Of a DNA stretch of 64,000 nt, positions 45,001 through 57,897 are shown piece after piece (positions within the stretch are counted from its first letter, which is position 1; each line of letters opens with the position of its first letter). Source of the DNA: Wurfbainia villosa (taxonomy: Eukaryota; Streptophyta; Magnoliopsida; Zingiberales; Zingiberaceae). The stretch lies in contig CM045991.1 of the NCBI GenBank assembly GCA_025175895.1, positions 77,425,174 through 77,489,173 of the forward strand, read 5' to 3'. The notes under the pieces are model-generated. The model was not told where the DNA came from, ran no database searches, and worked only from the letters and a program-made list of their open reading frames with translations. Position numbers and translations under genes: made by a program.

Positions 45001-45660
45001 CACTGTCGCCTTAGGTCACATAAATGAAAACGATATCCCAACTCCATAAAGATGGATTATTGGACTCATTTGATTTTGAATCATATGAGGTATGCGAGTC
45101 TTGTCTTTTAGGAAAGATGACTAAAACTCCATTTAGTGGACATGGCGAGAGAGCGACGGATTTGTTAGGACTCATACATACTGATGTATGTGGCCCTTTC
45201 AATGTCGAAGCCAGAGGAGGCTATAAGTACTTTATTACTTTCACTGATGATATGAGTAGATTTGGCTACTTATATTTGATGAGACATAAGTCAGAATCCT
45301 TTGAAAAGTTCAAAGAATTAAAGAATGAAGTACAAAACCAACTTGGTAAGCGTATTAAGCTACTTCGATCAGATCGAGGTGGTGAATACCTTAGTCAAGA
45401 GTTTCGTGATCACCTGGCTGAGTGTGGGATAATATCCCAACTCACTCCACCTGGAACACCACAATGGAATGGTGTATCCGAGAGGAGAAATCGTACTCTA
45501 TTAGATATGGTACGATCAATGATGAGCCGATCGATCTACCTACTTCCTTGGGGTTTAGCTCTAGAGACACCGCTACACTTAATCGCTCCATCAAAAGCCG
45601 TAGAAAAGACACCATATACGATATGGACCGAAGAGTCCCAAAATGTCTTTTATAAAGATT
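45001..45660 (+). pseudogene. Integrase of element D
   Basis: The ORF at 45024-45671 (215 aa) begins inside the zinc-binding region; the HH part just upstream is shifted (HCRLRSHK). CESC is at residues 24-27, and the catalytic triad D54 (HTDVCGP), D117 (LRSDRGGEY), E153 (NGVSERR) is complete with DD35E spacing. After LLDMVRSMMSRSI the sequence is garbled by small deletions (FWGYALETA-type motif lost). It continues in another frame at 45643 (FIKIWACEAYVRRQVSDKLG). Confidence 0.88.
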
Positions 45661-47100
45661 TGGGCTTGTGAAGCTTATGTTAGACGCCAAGTCTCGGATA
45701 AACTAGGACCCAAATCAGATAAATGTTATTTTGTAGGATATCCCAAGGAAACTAAGGGATATTACTTTTACAATCCCACACTTGGCAAGGTGTTTGTTGC
45801 CAGAAATGCTGTCTTTCTAGAAAGAGAATTTATTTCTAGAAATACTAGTGGGAGTAAAATTCATCTTGAAGAAGTTCAAGATGATGATAACACTAAGGCT
45901 TTGATGGAAAATGAACAGGCACCACAAAGTGTTGTGGATGAGGAATTTGTTGCCCAAAGAGTTGTGGAGCAAACACCTGTTCAAGTAGACCAACCTCTTC
46001 GTAGATCTAATAGGATCCGTCGTCAACCTGAGAGATATTCTTTTCTTGTGTGACAACGGTGAAGTATTGCTTGTCGATCTTGACGAGCCTACATCCTATC
46101 AAGAAGCTATGATGAGCCCAGATTCCGAGAAATGGCTAGAGGCCATGAGATCCGAAATGGAATCCATGTACACTAACCAAGTATGGACTTTGGTTGATCC
46201 ACCTGAAGGGGTAAAACCCATTGGGTATAAGTGGGTCTTTAAAGTAAAGACTGACATGGATGGTAATAAGCATACCTATAAAGGTAGATTGGTGGCTAAA
46301 GGATTCAAACAAATTCATGGTATTGACTATGAAGAAACCTTTTCACGATTGCGATGCTTAAATCCATTCGGATCATACTTGCTATTGCGACCTACCATGA
46401 TTATGAGATCTGGCGGATGGATGTCAAAACCGCTTTTACGAATGGAAAGCTACTCGAGGATGTGTACATGACACAACTGAGGTTTTGAAGATCCAAAGCA
46501 TCTGAAAGGTATGCAAGCGCAAAGGTCCATTTATGGACTAAAGCAAGCCTCTCATTTGGAATCTTGATTCGATGATGCAATCAAGAGTTTGGTTTCATCA
46601 AGAATGAAGATGAACCTTGTGTCTACAAGATAAATAGTGTGAGCACAGTTGTATTTCTTGTCTTGTAAGAAGATGACATAATTCTCATCGGAAATGATAT
46701 TCCCTAACTCCAGTCTGTGAATATGTGGTTAGTGAATTGTTTCTCGATGAAGTACTTAGGTGAAGCTGCCTATATTATAGGCATCAAGATCTATAGAGAT
46801 AGATCTAGAAGATTAATTGTCCTAAGTCATAGTACATACATTGATAAAGTGCTAGATCGTTTTGCTATGCAAAATTCTAAGAAAGGTTTCGCCTTTATCT
46901 CTTGGTGTGAGTCTTTCGAAGACTCAATGTCCCTATTCTAAGTAGTAGAGAGTTCGCATGGTTAAGATCCCTTATGCATCGCTATAGGGTCTATCATGCG
47001 CCCGTGCTTTGTATGCTAAATCTGGCGTCTCGTATGCTTTGAGCATGACGAGTAGATACGATCGGATCGGTGAAAGTCATGGATAGCGGTCAAAAATATT
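45661..47100 (+). pseudogene. Integrase tail and reverse transcriptase of element D
   Basis: The ORF at 45643-46053 carries the integrase C-terminus (YFVGYPKETKGYYFYNP) and an acidic linker ending in RRSNRIRRQPERYSFLV. The ORF at 46046-46471 carries the reverse transcriptase N-terminus (WLEAMRSEMESMYTNQVWTLVDPPEG, KWVFKVKTDMDGN, EETFS), with a frameshift at about 46350. Later blocks lie in different frames: SIYGLKQAS near 46528, the active site near 46655-46685 (LVL-stop-EDDIILIGN, so YVDD has become a stop plus EDD), and SMKYLGEAAYIIGIKIYRDRSRRL (46717-46941). Not functional. Confidence 0.85.
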
Positions 47101-47627
47101 CTTAAGTACTTACGAAGAGCGAAAGAATATTTCACGATATTTGGAGGCAATGAGAGCTAAGCGTAAAGGGTTACGATGATGCAAGCTTCCAAGCAGACAA
47201 GGATGACTATAGATCAATCGAGTGCGTGTTTTGCTGAATGGTGGGTGTGGTGGAAGAGTTCGAGCGAGGACCAGATTCTTGATTCTACAACAAAAGCCGA
47301 GTATATTGTAGCATCCGATGCGTGAGGAGGTGTTTGGCTCATGAAGTTCATCGATGAACTTGGGGTAGTTCCTAACATTGCAGATCCAATAGACCTCTAT
47401 TGTGACAACAATGGGGCTATTGCGAGCTAAGGAACCTCGATCACATCGTGGACCAAACACATCTGTGGCGCTTCCATCTCATTCGAGAGATCATCGATAG
47501 AGGAGATGTGAGGATATGCATGCAAACGAAGCTAACATCGCGATCCATTGACCAAGGCTTTGTACGGAGGAAGCATGATGGTCACACTAGGTCACTAGGT
47601 ATTAGATATCATAGTGATTGGTACTAG
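47101..47627 (+). pseudogene. RNase H of element D
   Basis: Heavily frameshifted. Recognisable pieces are QADKDDYRSIECV near 47195, LDSTTKAEYIVASDA near 47280-47320, VWLMKFIDELGVVPNIADPIDLYCDNNGAIAS near 47330-47425 and HLIREIIDRGDVRI near 47475-47515. The Glu (KAEY) and Asp (CDNN) positions are present. An antisense ORF over 47110-47460 is a shadow. Confidence 0.78.
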
Positions 47628-47641
47628 TGCTAGTGGGAGAT
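47628..47641 (+). promoter_or_regulatory. Polypurine tract of element D
   Basis: CTAGTGGGAGAT abuts the TGTTAG start of the 3' LTR. Confidence 0.75.
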
Positions 47642-49513
47642 TGTTAGTTAAAGCCCTAGAACCAATCATGTGATGGTTGAATAGGGAACATTTTGTATCA
47701 TATTCTATAAAGGAGTTGGTTATTATATTTACATCTTGCTTGTGCTAATTTAAATATAATAATGCCCTAGAAAAGTAGGTTCTTATCTCTGACACATCAA
47801 TTGGCGAATTGATTATGAGAGGCTGTAGAGAACACTTTCCTAAATGTTCCTAGTCAGTATTAATATACAAGGGCAATATTAATACATAAAGACTAGCATG
47901 TAGGTCAATTGATGACTTGATCTCACAAGTCATGGATATATGATATCAAGTTGACACATGGGTATATATTAGAGAATATATCTTTGACTGACCCATGAGA
48001 AAGTTTCATGGATCGTTATATGAGTGTCATAAACTTTCTCATGTGACTATTGGTATGAATAGTCCTTAGACACGAAGTCACTACGGTTCCCTACATAAGG
48101 AGTTATGTACTTTGGTATCGTCAAACGTCACCCGTAACAGGGTGGACCATAAAGGCGATTACTGGGTATGTAACAAATTATGTGGAGGGATGTGAGTGAT
48201 GTAGATGGGATCTATCCCTTCCATATGACGGGAGTGATATCGGTGGGCCCCTTGATTGAGTAGAACTACTAAAGCGCATGGCCATGCTCGAATGAGTCAA
48301 TATGAGATATTGAGCTCATTTGTTTGAGTTAGTTTACTCAGGGATCAAGAAACACATAGATTGATCGAGGATGACACGGTCTATGCCTCATTGATCAATC
48401 TGATATCAAGGATAGAAGGACACGGTCATATATTATAGTAGTCACGGAAAGGTTAGTCGGATCTTGACTTATCTCGTAACTTGGGTAGCAATGATGTATT
48501 GCTAGATGCCGCTCATTGCTTGTGTATCTAAAAGAGTTTAGATCCACTGCCAACGTTATGAGAGCCTATAGGGTCACACACAAAGAGCATGATAATTAGA
48601 GGAATTAGAGTATTCTAGTTTGACTAGAATAATTTGGGAATAAGCTTAAGTACAAAATGGTTTTAGGACTTTAAGCTTAATAAGAATTTTAGCTAATTGA
48701 TTTAATGAGATTAATTCAATATGTTACCTTATTGATTTAATAAGATTAATTCAATATGATAACATAAGCTTAATTGAATTAATAAGATTAATTCAATATG
48801 ATAACATAAGCTTAATTGAATTAATAAGATTAATTCAACATGCATGAATGCCACATAAGAATGCCACATAAGCATGCCACATAAGCATGCCACCTAAGCA
48901 TCCACCTAAGCTAGTTAAGGTGGAAGGAAACAAAATGGTTTTGTCTCCTTAAGTGGCCGGCCAAACAAGGAAGCAAAATCCCTTTTGGTGTCTAAATGCT
49001 ATGGATTGCATTGAATGTGAAGGAGGTGGAAGGGTTTTTCCAACCCTATAAAGGCTCTCCATGGGGTGGCCGGCCATAAAGCAATTGTTGTAGAGTTTTG
49101 GTGTTGTGGTTGTGAGAAAGCTTGGTGGAAGCTTTGGTTGTGTGGGTTTGTGAGTGTAGGCTAGCAAGAAGAGGAGTCTTCTTCTTCCTTTCTCCTTTTC
49201 CCTCTCTTCCTCTCCTTTAGGGACTTCTCTAGCAAGAAGTAAAGGAGAGCTCTTCTAGTTTTCCTTTTGTGAGACAAGAGCGTGCTCGTGTGGATACGTA
49301 TAGAGGCACGGACACTTGAACGTGCTAAAGATCCAACAAACCGAAAGGAAAAGCGGGATTAACAAGGGCACGCAACAAAGGTAATCCTCTCCTATAAGAT
49401 AGGTTTGGTTTAGAGAAATTTATTTTATACGAGTTTGCTTTCGCATGGATCACTTGGAAGGGATCCTATTTTCCGTTGCGCATATGCCATTTGGCATACG
49501 AGATTTCCCTACA
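47642..49513 (+). repeat. Element D 3' LTR
   Basis: 1872 bp, same ends and TATA region as the 5' LTR; the tandem repeat block is at 48698-48920. Confidence 0.93.
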
Positions 49514-49518
49514 AATAG

Positions 49519-50348
49519 TTGGTTCCTCTTTGGCCCTACAAATAAAAGCAGTGACTCAGATGGGGAGGACACTTTTTATTTGCATCTAAGTGTGCACCAT
49601 TACACGGTACTAAGGGAATTATTTCGGATTATGTGTCTTACCGCTGTGGAAGTACACACGCTCCTAGATAATTTCCTATAACCATTATTTGACCTAGTGA
49701 TCCGCAAACAAACCCATCCGATGGGGAGGAAGGCACTCAGAGCCGACGCACAAGTTTGTTGCATCACACGTCAAATTGTAATGGAGGCCGTGGGAATTAA
49801 TTAAAATGTCCCTCTCCCACTTAGTAAATTGAAAATGAGGAATTTTCAAGCACACACAACATGCATGTAAAACAAATCATCAATAAATATGGAAAAAACA
49901 GAATTTTTTCCAACTATTATGGCATTGTTCTCCAATATGCGTCCCGTCGTGTCGCCACCTCGTCCGCTCCATCTTTTCCCGTGCACAAGTCACCAAAGAG
50001 ATCCGAGCCGAGATATATCATTTTAATTTACATCCATCAATCCTATACTCCACGAAGGAGTGTACAAATAATCTAGATCGAAAGTAAACTAAAATGAGCG
50101 GCTAAACAATGCCGTATTTAATTACAAAAAATTAAATACTAATCTAGCCTCGTCAACCCCGAGGATTCAAATAATATACATACAATCACACACAAACAAC
50201 CACATACACACATATAGCCATAATAGTCGGATCTTATGCCTGCAACCAAAAATTTAGCCTACACACATCCTACTATTATCCGGCATACTCAATATATGAT
50301 ATGTGCATGAAAGTAACCGAATCCAAAACACACAAAACCGGAAACCGT
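49519..50348 (-). other. 5' leader of element B, part next to the LTR
   Basis: Non-coding. It matches the leader of element C (61427-61711 and 62346-62878). Small ORFs on the plus strand (49445-49681, 49861-50076) are chance; the first spans the D LTR border. Confidence 0.8.
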
Positions 50349-50361
50349 GGCTCTGATACCA
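50349..50361 (-). promoter_or_regulatory. Primer-binding site of element B
   Basis: The minus strand reads TGGTATCAGAGCC, two bases from the LTR. Met-tRNA type, intact. Confidence 0.9.
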
Positions 50362-50363
50362 TT

Positions 50364-52597
50364 TGTTGGAAATCATGCTAGCCCTCGGAATGCTCATCGG
50401 CTCCCATGTCCCCGGATTAAAATTTTCACCAATGAAAACTAATCTGGATGGGATGAGTTTACTAATCACAACCAATTCGTCGTCGTGCTAACAACTTGAG
50501 CGATCGCTTGAACAAACTAGATGTTCAAGCAACACAACTCTTCTAGTTGGTTAGCCGCGGAAGAGACGACGGACGGATCGCCGGTTTTTGTGTTTATCTT
50601 CGGGGTCCATGATTATACAAATACATACAAATGTAAACTAGTATAATCAACACATACATAATGTAAGCATCCACACAAAACATGCATATAATTGAAAAGC
50701 AATTATAAACATAATGCAAAAGAACATTAATCAAAATAAACAAGATTATACCTCTTGATCTTCTATTGTATGTCCTCCCTCCTTTTGGACGTCGTGTGGG
50801 CGACGATCTCCCAAAAGTTGAAGCCTCCTAGATCATCAATCTTCCTTTCCTTGTTCACTAGGAACAAAGGAAGATCCTAAAACAAAACTCATCTTCCTTT
50901 CAAGAACCGGCCACCAAGTCAATAAACTCGATGTTGCCGCTGGCCAAGGAAGATCAAATGGAGTATGGAAACCAACCAAAAGAGAAACAACAAGGGCATG
51001 GGCGCCGGCCAACACTTAGAGAAAGGAAAGGAAAACAATCCTCCTCCTTGTTGCCGCCCAAACCCTAGACAAAGCTCTCCCAATTTCCGGCCATGGATGA
51101 AGGGAAGGAGAATAGGTTGAGCTCCGGCCAAGGTAGAGGGGACATGGATAGTAGCCGGCCAACACTTAGAAGGAAGAAGAAAAGGATCTTCATCTTCTTG
51201 TTGCCGCCCACCCTAATCCCAAAACCCTAACCCTAGCCACCCAACCCCAATCCTATCCCATCTAGGATTTGATTGCCGCCCAAGGGAAGCTATCCTAATT
51301 CCATCAAACCTAAGCCATCGAAGGAAGGGAGAAGCTTGGGCGCCGGCAAAAACCAAGGAGGAAGGAGGAAGAAGGGTTGTCGCCCACCATTGTGAACCAA
51401 ACCTTAACCCTAGCCTCCTCCTATTTCTTGCCGCACAAGCCACCTTATCTCAATTAGGTTTTTCCATGTTCCATCTATCTTTGCCTCCCAAGCCTAAGCC
51501 CATATATATAGAGCTAGGTTTAGCCTTGGTTTAATCTCCTCCATTGGTTCTAGGGATTTAATCTCAACCGTCGGATCTAGGGTTTCATCCCAACCGTCGG
51601 ATCTAGGGTTTCATCCCAACCGTCGGATCTAGGGTTTCATCCCAACCATCGGATCTAGAGATTTAATCCCAACATTGGATCTAGACTTCATGAGGTGTTA
51701 ATAGGCTACAATAGGGACCATGAGGAGGAGTTGGATCTTGGCCACCCGATGGATCGGAACCACCCAAACTTGATCCATCAATGATGTTCCATTCCACTAG
51801 AGGATCATCATTGAATTACCTCACCAACCCTCATATAATAATATGGGATCCATATATTATTTGTACATCCGTCTCCCCGTGTTTAAGATATCGAATGTCC
51901 GTCAATTAATTGATTTACTGACCATCAATTAATTAACATCTAACTCCTCGAGTAGTACCACTCAACCTTATCATCATGTTGACTAAGTCAACCTGTAGGG
52001 TTTACATGATGAACCTTATGAGCTCCTCAAGGGGACATCATCAACCTAATATATAGGACACGGTTTCCTCCTATAATCAACGGCACACCATGTAAATAAT
52101 ATCATTTCCCAACTTACTGGGCATATTAATTTAATCCATAGAAATCTCAACCTCTGGTAAATCAAAGAAATAAATACTATGTACATATGCCCGTTATTAT
52201 ATCGAGATTAAGAGCATGTACAACATAATATCCAAGGTCCGATTCAATTATGTAGTCAGCAATAAATTGAATCACCTCTATGTCGGTCTTGCTCAATACA
52301 CCTAAGTGTACTAGTGTAACTCTATGGTCAAGACAAACCAATACCAAGCTACACTACAACCATGCCAATGGTTTGTCCAAAACCATCTTGGTTGTGAGCC
52401 TCTACTTATATTCTACAAGGAACTGATAACATGATCTTCTGTGCCACACCAAGCACCATGTTATCTACAATGTAAAATATTAGACAATATGCACACATAT
52501 AATAAATATATAAAGTGCAAAAAATGATCATGTGATTCTTATTTCAAAATAAAATGTTCATACAAAAAGAGCTAGGCTTTCAGTATACATTCCAACA
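50364..52597 (-). repeat. Element B 5' LTR
   Basis: 2234 bp, TGTTGG...CCAACA. The minisatellite (51544-51690) has three of the GGATCTAGGGTTTCATCCC cores, one fewer than the 3' LTR. Otherwise it is very similar to 34388-36646. Confidence 0.92.
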
Positions 52598-53504
52598 GAT
52601 TTCTCATCCCGAGATTCTCCTCCTTTTTGATAATGGCAACTGATTCAAAGTTAAGGAAGAATAAGAATGAAATGAATAGTTGTAAACATGTAGAAGTAAG
52701 TATGAATAAATTAATAAGCATGAATAGCAAGTATGAATAATAAGTATGAATGAAATAGGTTCTTTTTCAAATCGTCCCCCTCAAGGATACCTCTCCCTTA
52801 ACCCTAGGTGAGTTTTGAAAAAGAAACTTAAAGAAAGTTAACTTTAAAATTTTGAAAAACAACTTTAACCTCTTCTCCCCCTTAACTTGTGGCCTCTTTA
52901 AAAAAAACTTTTTCAACTTTAACTTCTTCTCCCTCTCAATGTTTTTAACTAACAAGTTTTTACTTTCTCCCCCTTAACTTTTGCCCTCTTTAAAAAAAAA
53001 CTTTTTTCCTTAACTTTTGGCCTCTTCTCCCCCTTTTTCCATATATCGAAAAAGCTTTGGGGTGTATTTATAAGTTTTAATATTTGAAATGTTTAGAAAG
53101 AGAAACAAAGGAAACTTTATATGTGTAAGTCCAAGCATGCCCCTTTTTATTTTGAAAAAAAATAATTTCAATATACTTCATCTAATAAATATGTTCAACT
53201 AGTTTTAACTTAATTGATATAATATGATCAATAAGTCTTGATTAGAGTTGGTTATTTTGAAACATTATACTCCATGATTCATATCGATGCACTAGATCTA
53301 CATCTAGAATCAGGAGTAAGGTCCTAACATCTTATGCCCATCTACGTGGCTCAGTACACAAATACATTGAACCTATGTGTTGTGAGATGTGTTGGCTCCT
53401 TAAACTATAGGTGCATGCTTTCTAAGGTTAGCTCTAAGCTAGTTCCATGTAGCATGAAAGAAAGATAGATAGATTATAAGTAAGAATTAAGCCCTACTCT
53501 ACTA
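52598..53504 (-). other. LTR stub and 3' untranslated region of the second G-type element
   Basis: The first about 20 bp (TCTCATCCCGAGATTCTCC) continue the G-type LTR from 34387. The sequence then jumps directly to the PPT-proximal region (GATTCAAAGTTAAGG, as near 2095), so the LTR start and the true polypurine tract are deleted. Minus-strand purine tracts like GGGGGAGAAG recur at about 52775, 52873, 52970 and 53028, mirroring 1848-1997. Confidence 0.75.
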
Positions 53505-53810
53505 TGCACATTCCTAATCATCATCTAAGCAAACAGAACTCTACTTCGGGTAAGGGTTTTGTAAAAATGTCCGCTAGGTTCAATTTTGACTCAATGTACT
53601 ATAAGTTTTATGTTTCCATTAGCTACATGTTCTCATATAAAGTGATTTTTAACTTCTATGTGTTTAGTTATTGAATGACATATTGGGTTCTTAGTTAGGT
53701 TAATAGAGCTAATGTTATCAAAAAAATTTTTAGTATTACTAAATTTTAATTGAAAGTCTTGGAGAGTGTACTTCATCCAAAGAAGTTGAGTTACACACTC
53801 ACCCATGGCT
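53505..53810 (-). pseudogene. RNase H fragment of the second G-type element
   Basis: Minus strand MGECVTQLLWMKYTLQDFQ, DNISSINLTKNPICHS and KHIEVKNHFI, then a stop and a frameshift before the FTKPLP-type end. It closely follows the plus-strand RNase H at 1002-1388. It is cut at 53811 by another LTR, so the rest of pol is lost or lies beyond the window. Confidence 0.82.
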
Positions 53811-53815
53811 ACGTA

Positions 53816-54297
53816 TGTTGGTGTAGGGGCACCAGTTAATCGAACCTTAGTTTTGATAATGGTAAAGATTCAAAGATAAGCAATTTTGTTATCTCATATG
53901 CTATGTTAAGTGTGCAGGAAGTGTTTAAGCAAAGCTAAAGGTCAGCGACACCCGGAGAATCTCGAGACGAGAAAGCGTGGTGGTCGAGTGACAACGAAAG
54001 AACCTCGTGGAGTCGAGGAACCTAGGTGGAAGACCAAAAGCTAAGTGACGGGTCAGGAGGACCAAAGTTAAGCTCTGGGTGTGGAGCGGTGGTAAGGACG
54101 CATCCTCGGTTAGAGGACAATCCTAGGCGTCGATCCGACCAAGGCTTCCGAAGGAATGTCGAAGTTGAGATCGGATAGTGAAAGGACTATCACACTGCAT
54201 GGCATTATGCATCTCTTGTGATAACCTTGTGTTGCAAGAATTCTCTAGTGCAATAGTCGACTGGAGGTGTCAACAGTCAATTGAAGGCAGTCGACTG
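53816..54297 (+). repeat. G-type LTR fragment, plus orientation
   Basis: Starts TGTTGGTGTAGGGGCACC and follows the G-type LTR (AATCGAACCTTAG, GGTCAGCGACACCCGGAGAATCTC). It ends in its AGTCGACTG region (54255-54297), where element C begins. ACGTA (53811-53815) is a possible left duplication; the right end is not in the window. Confidence 0.82.
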
Positions 54298-56191
54298 TGA
54301 AGGTTTTGCAGAACCGAAGCTCTGATACCACTTGAAGGTAGGAAACTTCGCTTCCGACTTCAACTCGGTCGCTTGTTCATGGCGATCCCGTCTACATCCC
54401 CGGATTAAAAAAATAAATCCTAGACAAAGAGGGATTACCCAAGCAATCATTTCATCGTCGTGCTATTTGATTAGAGTGGTCACTTGAACAAATTTGTTGT
54501 TCAAGCAACCAATCCCTATTCTACGATTAGCCATGGAATAGACGATGTACAGATCACCGGTTTTTGTGTTTGTATTCGGGGTCCAAGTAAATTAGCCACA
54601 TAACAAAAACATACAACATACAAAGAAACAAAAGGAAAGCAAAACAAGATTTATACCTCTTGTTTACCTCAAGGTCTTCTATCATATGTCCTATCGTCCT
54701 CTTGGACGTTGTGTGGGCAAAGATCCTCCAAGATATGAAGCCTCCTAGATCACGATCTTCCTTTCCTTGCTCGCTCCGAACAAGAGGAAGTATAGAAACA
54801 AAACTATTCTCCTATTTAGGACCAACAATCAAGCTTCAAGCTTGATGCTTGTCGCTGGCCCAAAGAGAGGTGTAGGAGCGTCGGTCAACCTTGAAGGAAG
54901 GTTGCCAACGGCAAACCTAGAGAGAGAAAGAGATAGGGAGGAGTTGCCACTGATCTAGAGAGAGAGGGGGTTGGAGTTGCCGCAGGCCAAGGATGGCCAA
55001 ACCCTAGAATTATCTTGCCACCGCCCACTAGGAAGAAGCAATTCTAGGGTTGCCGCCACCCACCTCTCCTCTCAAGCCAAGCTCCAAAACCCTAATCTCC
55101 CAAGTTGTGTTCCACGCCCAAGCAATGACCTCCTTTTATAGAGCTAGGCTTAAGCCTCCTTTTAATATCCTCCATCGGATCTAGGGATTTAATCTCAACG
55201 GTTGGATCTAGAGATTTAATCTTAACTGTCGGATCTAGAGATGATATCTCCACCATTGGATCTAGAGTTTCATTTTCCATCATTGGATCTAGGCTTCATG
55301 AGGGTTTTAATAGGCTACAATAGGGACCATGAGGAGGAGTTGTATCTTGGCCACCCAATGGATCAAGCCCACATAAAGTCCGATCCATTAATGATAATCC
55401 ATTCCACTAGAGGATTATCAATGATCTACCTCACCAACCCCCATAAGTTAATATGGGCTCCATATATTATTTGTACATATATCTCCCAGTGTTTAAGATC
55501 TCGAATGTCCGTCGATTAATTAATTTATTGACAATTAATTAATCAACATCTAACCCCATGAGTAGTACCACTCAACCTTATCATCATGTCGGACCAAGTC
55601 CACCTGTAGGATTTACATGATGAACCTTATGAGCTCCTCAAGGGGACATCATCATCCTAATATATAGGACACGGTTTCCTCCTATAATCAATGGTACACC
55701 ATATAAATAATATCATTTCCCAACTTACCGAACCTATCAATTTTCTCTATAAATCTCGCCCATTGGTAAATCAAAGAAATGAATACTAAGTATATGTGTC
55801 CGTTATTATATCGGGATTAAGAGCATATACAACATAATATCTGAGGTCTGATTCGATTATGTAGTCAGCAATAAATTGAATCAACTCTAAGTCGGTCCTG
55901 CTCAACACACACAAAGTGTACTGGTGTAATTCAATGGTCAAGACAAACCAATACCAAATCACACTACAACCATGCCAATGGTTTCTAAAAATCATCTCGC
56001 ATGAGCCTTTACTTATACTTTATATGAACCGATAACATGGTCTCCGTGTCACACTACACACCATGTTATCTACAATGTAATGTATTAGACAATATGCATA
56101 ACCATAAATATGCAAACAATGATCATGTGATTCTTATTTCAAAATAAAGATGTTCATACAAAAGATAGACTTTTCAGTATACATCCCAACA
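54298..56191 (-). repeat. Element C 3' LTR
   Basis: 1894 bp, TGAAGG...CCCAACA on the plus strand. Near its left edge, 54315-54327 reads AGCTCTGATACCA, the complement of a Met-tRNA primer site, so a primer-site copy is part of the LTR. A B-like minisatellite (GGATCTAGAGATTTAATCTC units) is at about 55165-55300. Confidence 0.88.
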
Positions 56192-56206
56192 ATCTCCCAC
56201 TTTTAC
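56192..56206 (-). promoter_or_regulatory. Polypurine tract of element C
   Basis: The minus strand reads AAAAGTGGGAGAT against the LTR. Confidence 0.75.
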
Positions 56207-57897
56207 TAAAAGACTATGTTGTCTTCAAACTGCCATACATCTGATTCTCATTCCCTCCACATGCCTATCAAAAGCTCTCGCCGGAAGGGCCTTAGTAAAA
56301 GGATCGCGTTATCCTTCGATGCAATTTTGGCAACAACAACTTCTCCTCTCACGATTTCTCGATCGTGGTACTTACAAGACTATGTGTTTACTTGCCTTAT
56401 GGGCTCGTGGTTCCTTCGAGTTTGCAATCGCACACACTATTATCACAATAAATTGTGATAGTTCCGGGCAAACCAGGAATTACATCTAAGTCCATCAGGA
56501 AGTTCCTGAGCCACACATCTTCATTGGCTGCCTCAGAGGCTGCCAAATACTCAGCTTCCATGGTAGAGTCCGCCACGCATTTCTGCTTGACACTCCTCCA
56601 TACAATGGCTCCACTTCTTAAAGTAAACACAAAACCTGAGGTAGACTTACTATTATCCCTATCTGATTGGAAATCGAAATCTGTGTAACCTACAGGGAGT
56701 AATTGGTCTGCCTGGTAAACTAGCATATAATCCCTAGTCCTTCTCAGGTACTTCAATATATGCTTTACTGCAGTCCAATGTCCCTGTCCTGGATTACTCT
56801 GATATCTACTGACCATGCCCATGGCAAAGCAAATATCCGGTCTCGTACATAGTATGTCATAAATGAGGATTCCTCCTACCGAAGCATAAGGAATCGCCTG
56901 CATCTCCTCTATCTCCTTAGATGTTCTAGAACACATCTCCTTAGATAATGGAACTCCATGACTGAATGGTAGAAAACCTTTCTTTGAGTTCTGCATGCTA
57001 AAACGATCCATAATGGTGTCTATGTATGATGCTTGAGATAAGCACAACATCCTTTTTCTGCGATCCTTTATAACCCTGATCCCAATGATGTGTCCCACTT
57101 CTCCCAAGTTCTTCATATCAAACTGTTTAGACAACCATACCCTTACGTCCGATAACACCTTGACATTGTTGCCAATTAACAAAATATCATCTACGAATAG
57201 TAAAAAAAATACCACTACATTTCTGTCACATCTCTTGTATACACAAGACTCATTCAGACTTTGAATAAATCCAAAAGACTAGATTACCTCATCAAAGCGG
57301 ATGTTCCAAGATATCGAAGCTTGCTTCAATCCATAAATGGATTGATTAAGCTTGCACACAAGATTCTCTTTGCCCTTTGCAATGAATCCCTCTGGTTGCT
57401 TCATATAGATATTTTCCTCAAGAATTCCATTAAGGAAAGCTTTCTTGACATCCATCTTCCATACCTCATAATCAATATGAGCAGCAATACATAAGAGAAT
57501 CCGGATAGACTTAAGCATGGCTACCGATGAAAAGGTCTCCTCATAATCGATACCCTTTTTCTGAGTATACCCCTTCACAACAAGCCTCACTTTGAAGGTA
57601 TTAACCTTCCCATCTATTCCTCTCTTTCTTTTATAGATCCACTTGCATCCAATGGCTTTTACACCATTGGGTGGTTCTACTAGCTCCCAGACCTGATTTG
57701 AATCCATAGATTCTATCTCAGAATTCATCATACTTTGCGAAGATACTGCATCTTTATCTTGGATCCCCTCATCATATGTCTAGGGATCAGGTTCATGTTC
57801 GCAAGGGACCAAATCATAAGATTCTCCCAAAAACATGAATCAATCAGGCTGTCTAACAACCCTCCCACTACGACGAGGTATCACCTGTGTATCCTCT
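56207..57897 (-). pseudogene. Reverse transcriptase and RNase H of element C
   Basis: The ORFs at 57279-57731 and 56397-57215 lie in the same frame, separated by one TAG (57279-57281, where Lys is usual in IKSFGF). A further TAG lies upstream near 57780. Motifs: KAIGCKWIYKRKRGIDGKVNTFK, KMDVKKAFLNGILEENIYM, IYGLKQASISWN, active site LFVDDILLIGN (FVDD near 57186-57197), MKNLGEVGHIIGIRV and SRYQSNPGQGHWTAVK. RNase H follows (DFDFQSDRDNSKSTSG, TMEAEYLAASEAA, IYCDNS) and then frameshifts near 56430, losing the C-terminal end. 56207-56330 is the non-coding tail. It is the second most intact polymerase here. Confidence 0.9.

Larger units (their letters stand above)
40690..49513 (+). mobile_element. 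Element D: Ty1/copia retrotransposon (plus strand)
   Basis: 8824 bp. LTRs are 40690-42568 and 47642-49513 (TGTTAG...CTACA). It is flanked by a perfect duplication AATAG (40685-40689, 49514-49518); element C shows the uninterrupted site AAATTAATAGTTGG at about 61413-61426. The order is primer site, leader, gag, protease, integrase, reverse transcriptase, RNase H, polypurine tract. It is a relative of A by protein motifs. The coding region is full of small indels although the LTRs remain similar. Confidence 0.93.
34388..52597 (-). mobile_element. Element B: Ty1/copia retrotransposon (minus strand, interrupted)
   Basis: LTRs are 34388-36646 and 50364-52597 (TGTTGG...CCAACA). Flanks are GAATT (34383-34387) and GATTT (52598-52602), one mismatch. 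Read on the minus strand the order is LTR, primer site, leader, gag, protease, integrase, reverse transcriptase, RNase H, polypurine tract, LTR, which is the copia order. It contains copia element D in the leader and a TRIM in pol. The net size is about 8.7 kb. Several internal deletions make it non-functional. Confidence 0.9.

Noticed and set aside
47110..47460. 116-aa minus ORF
   Set aside because: Antisense to the frameshifted RNase H of element D; no known domain.
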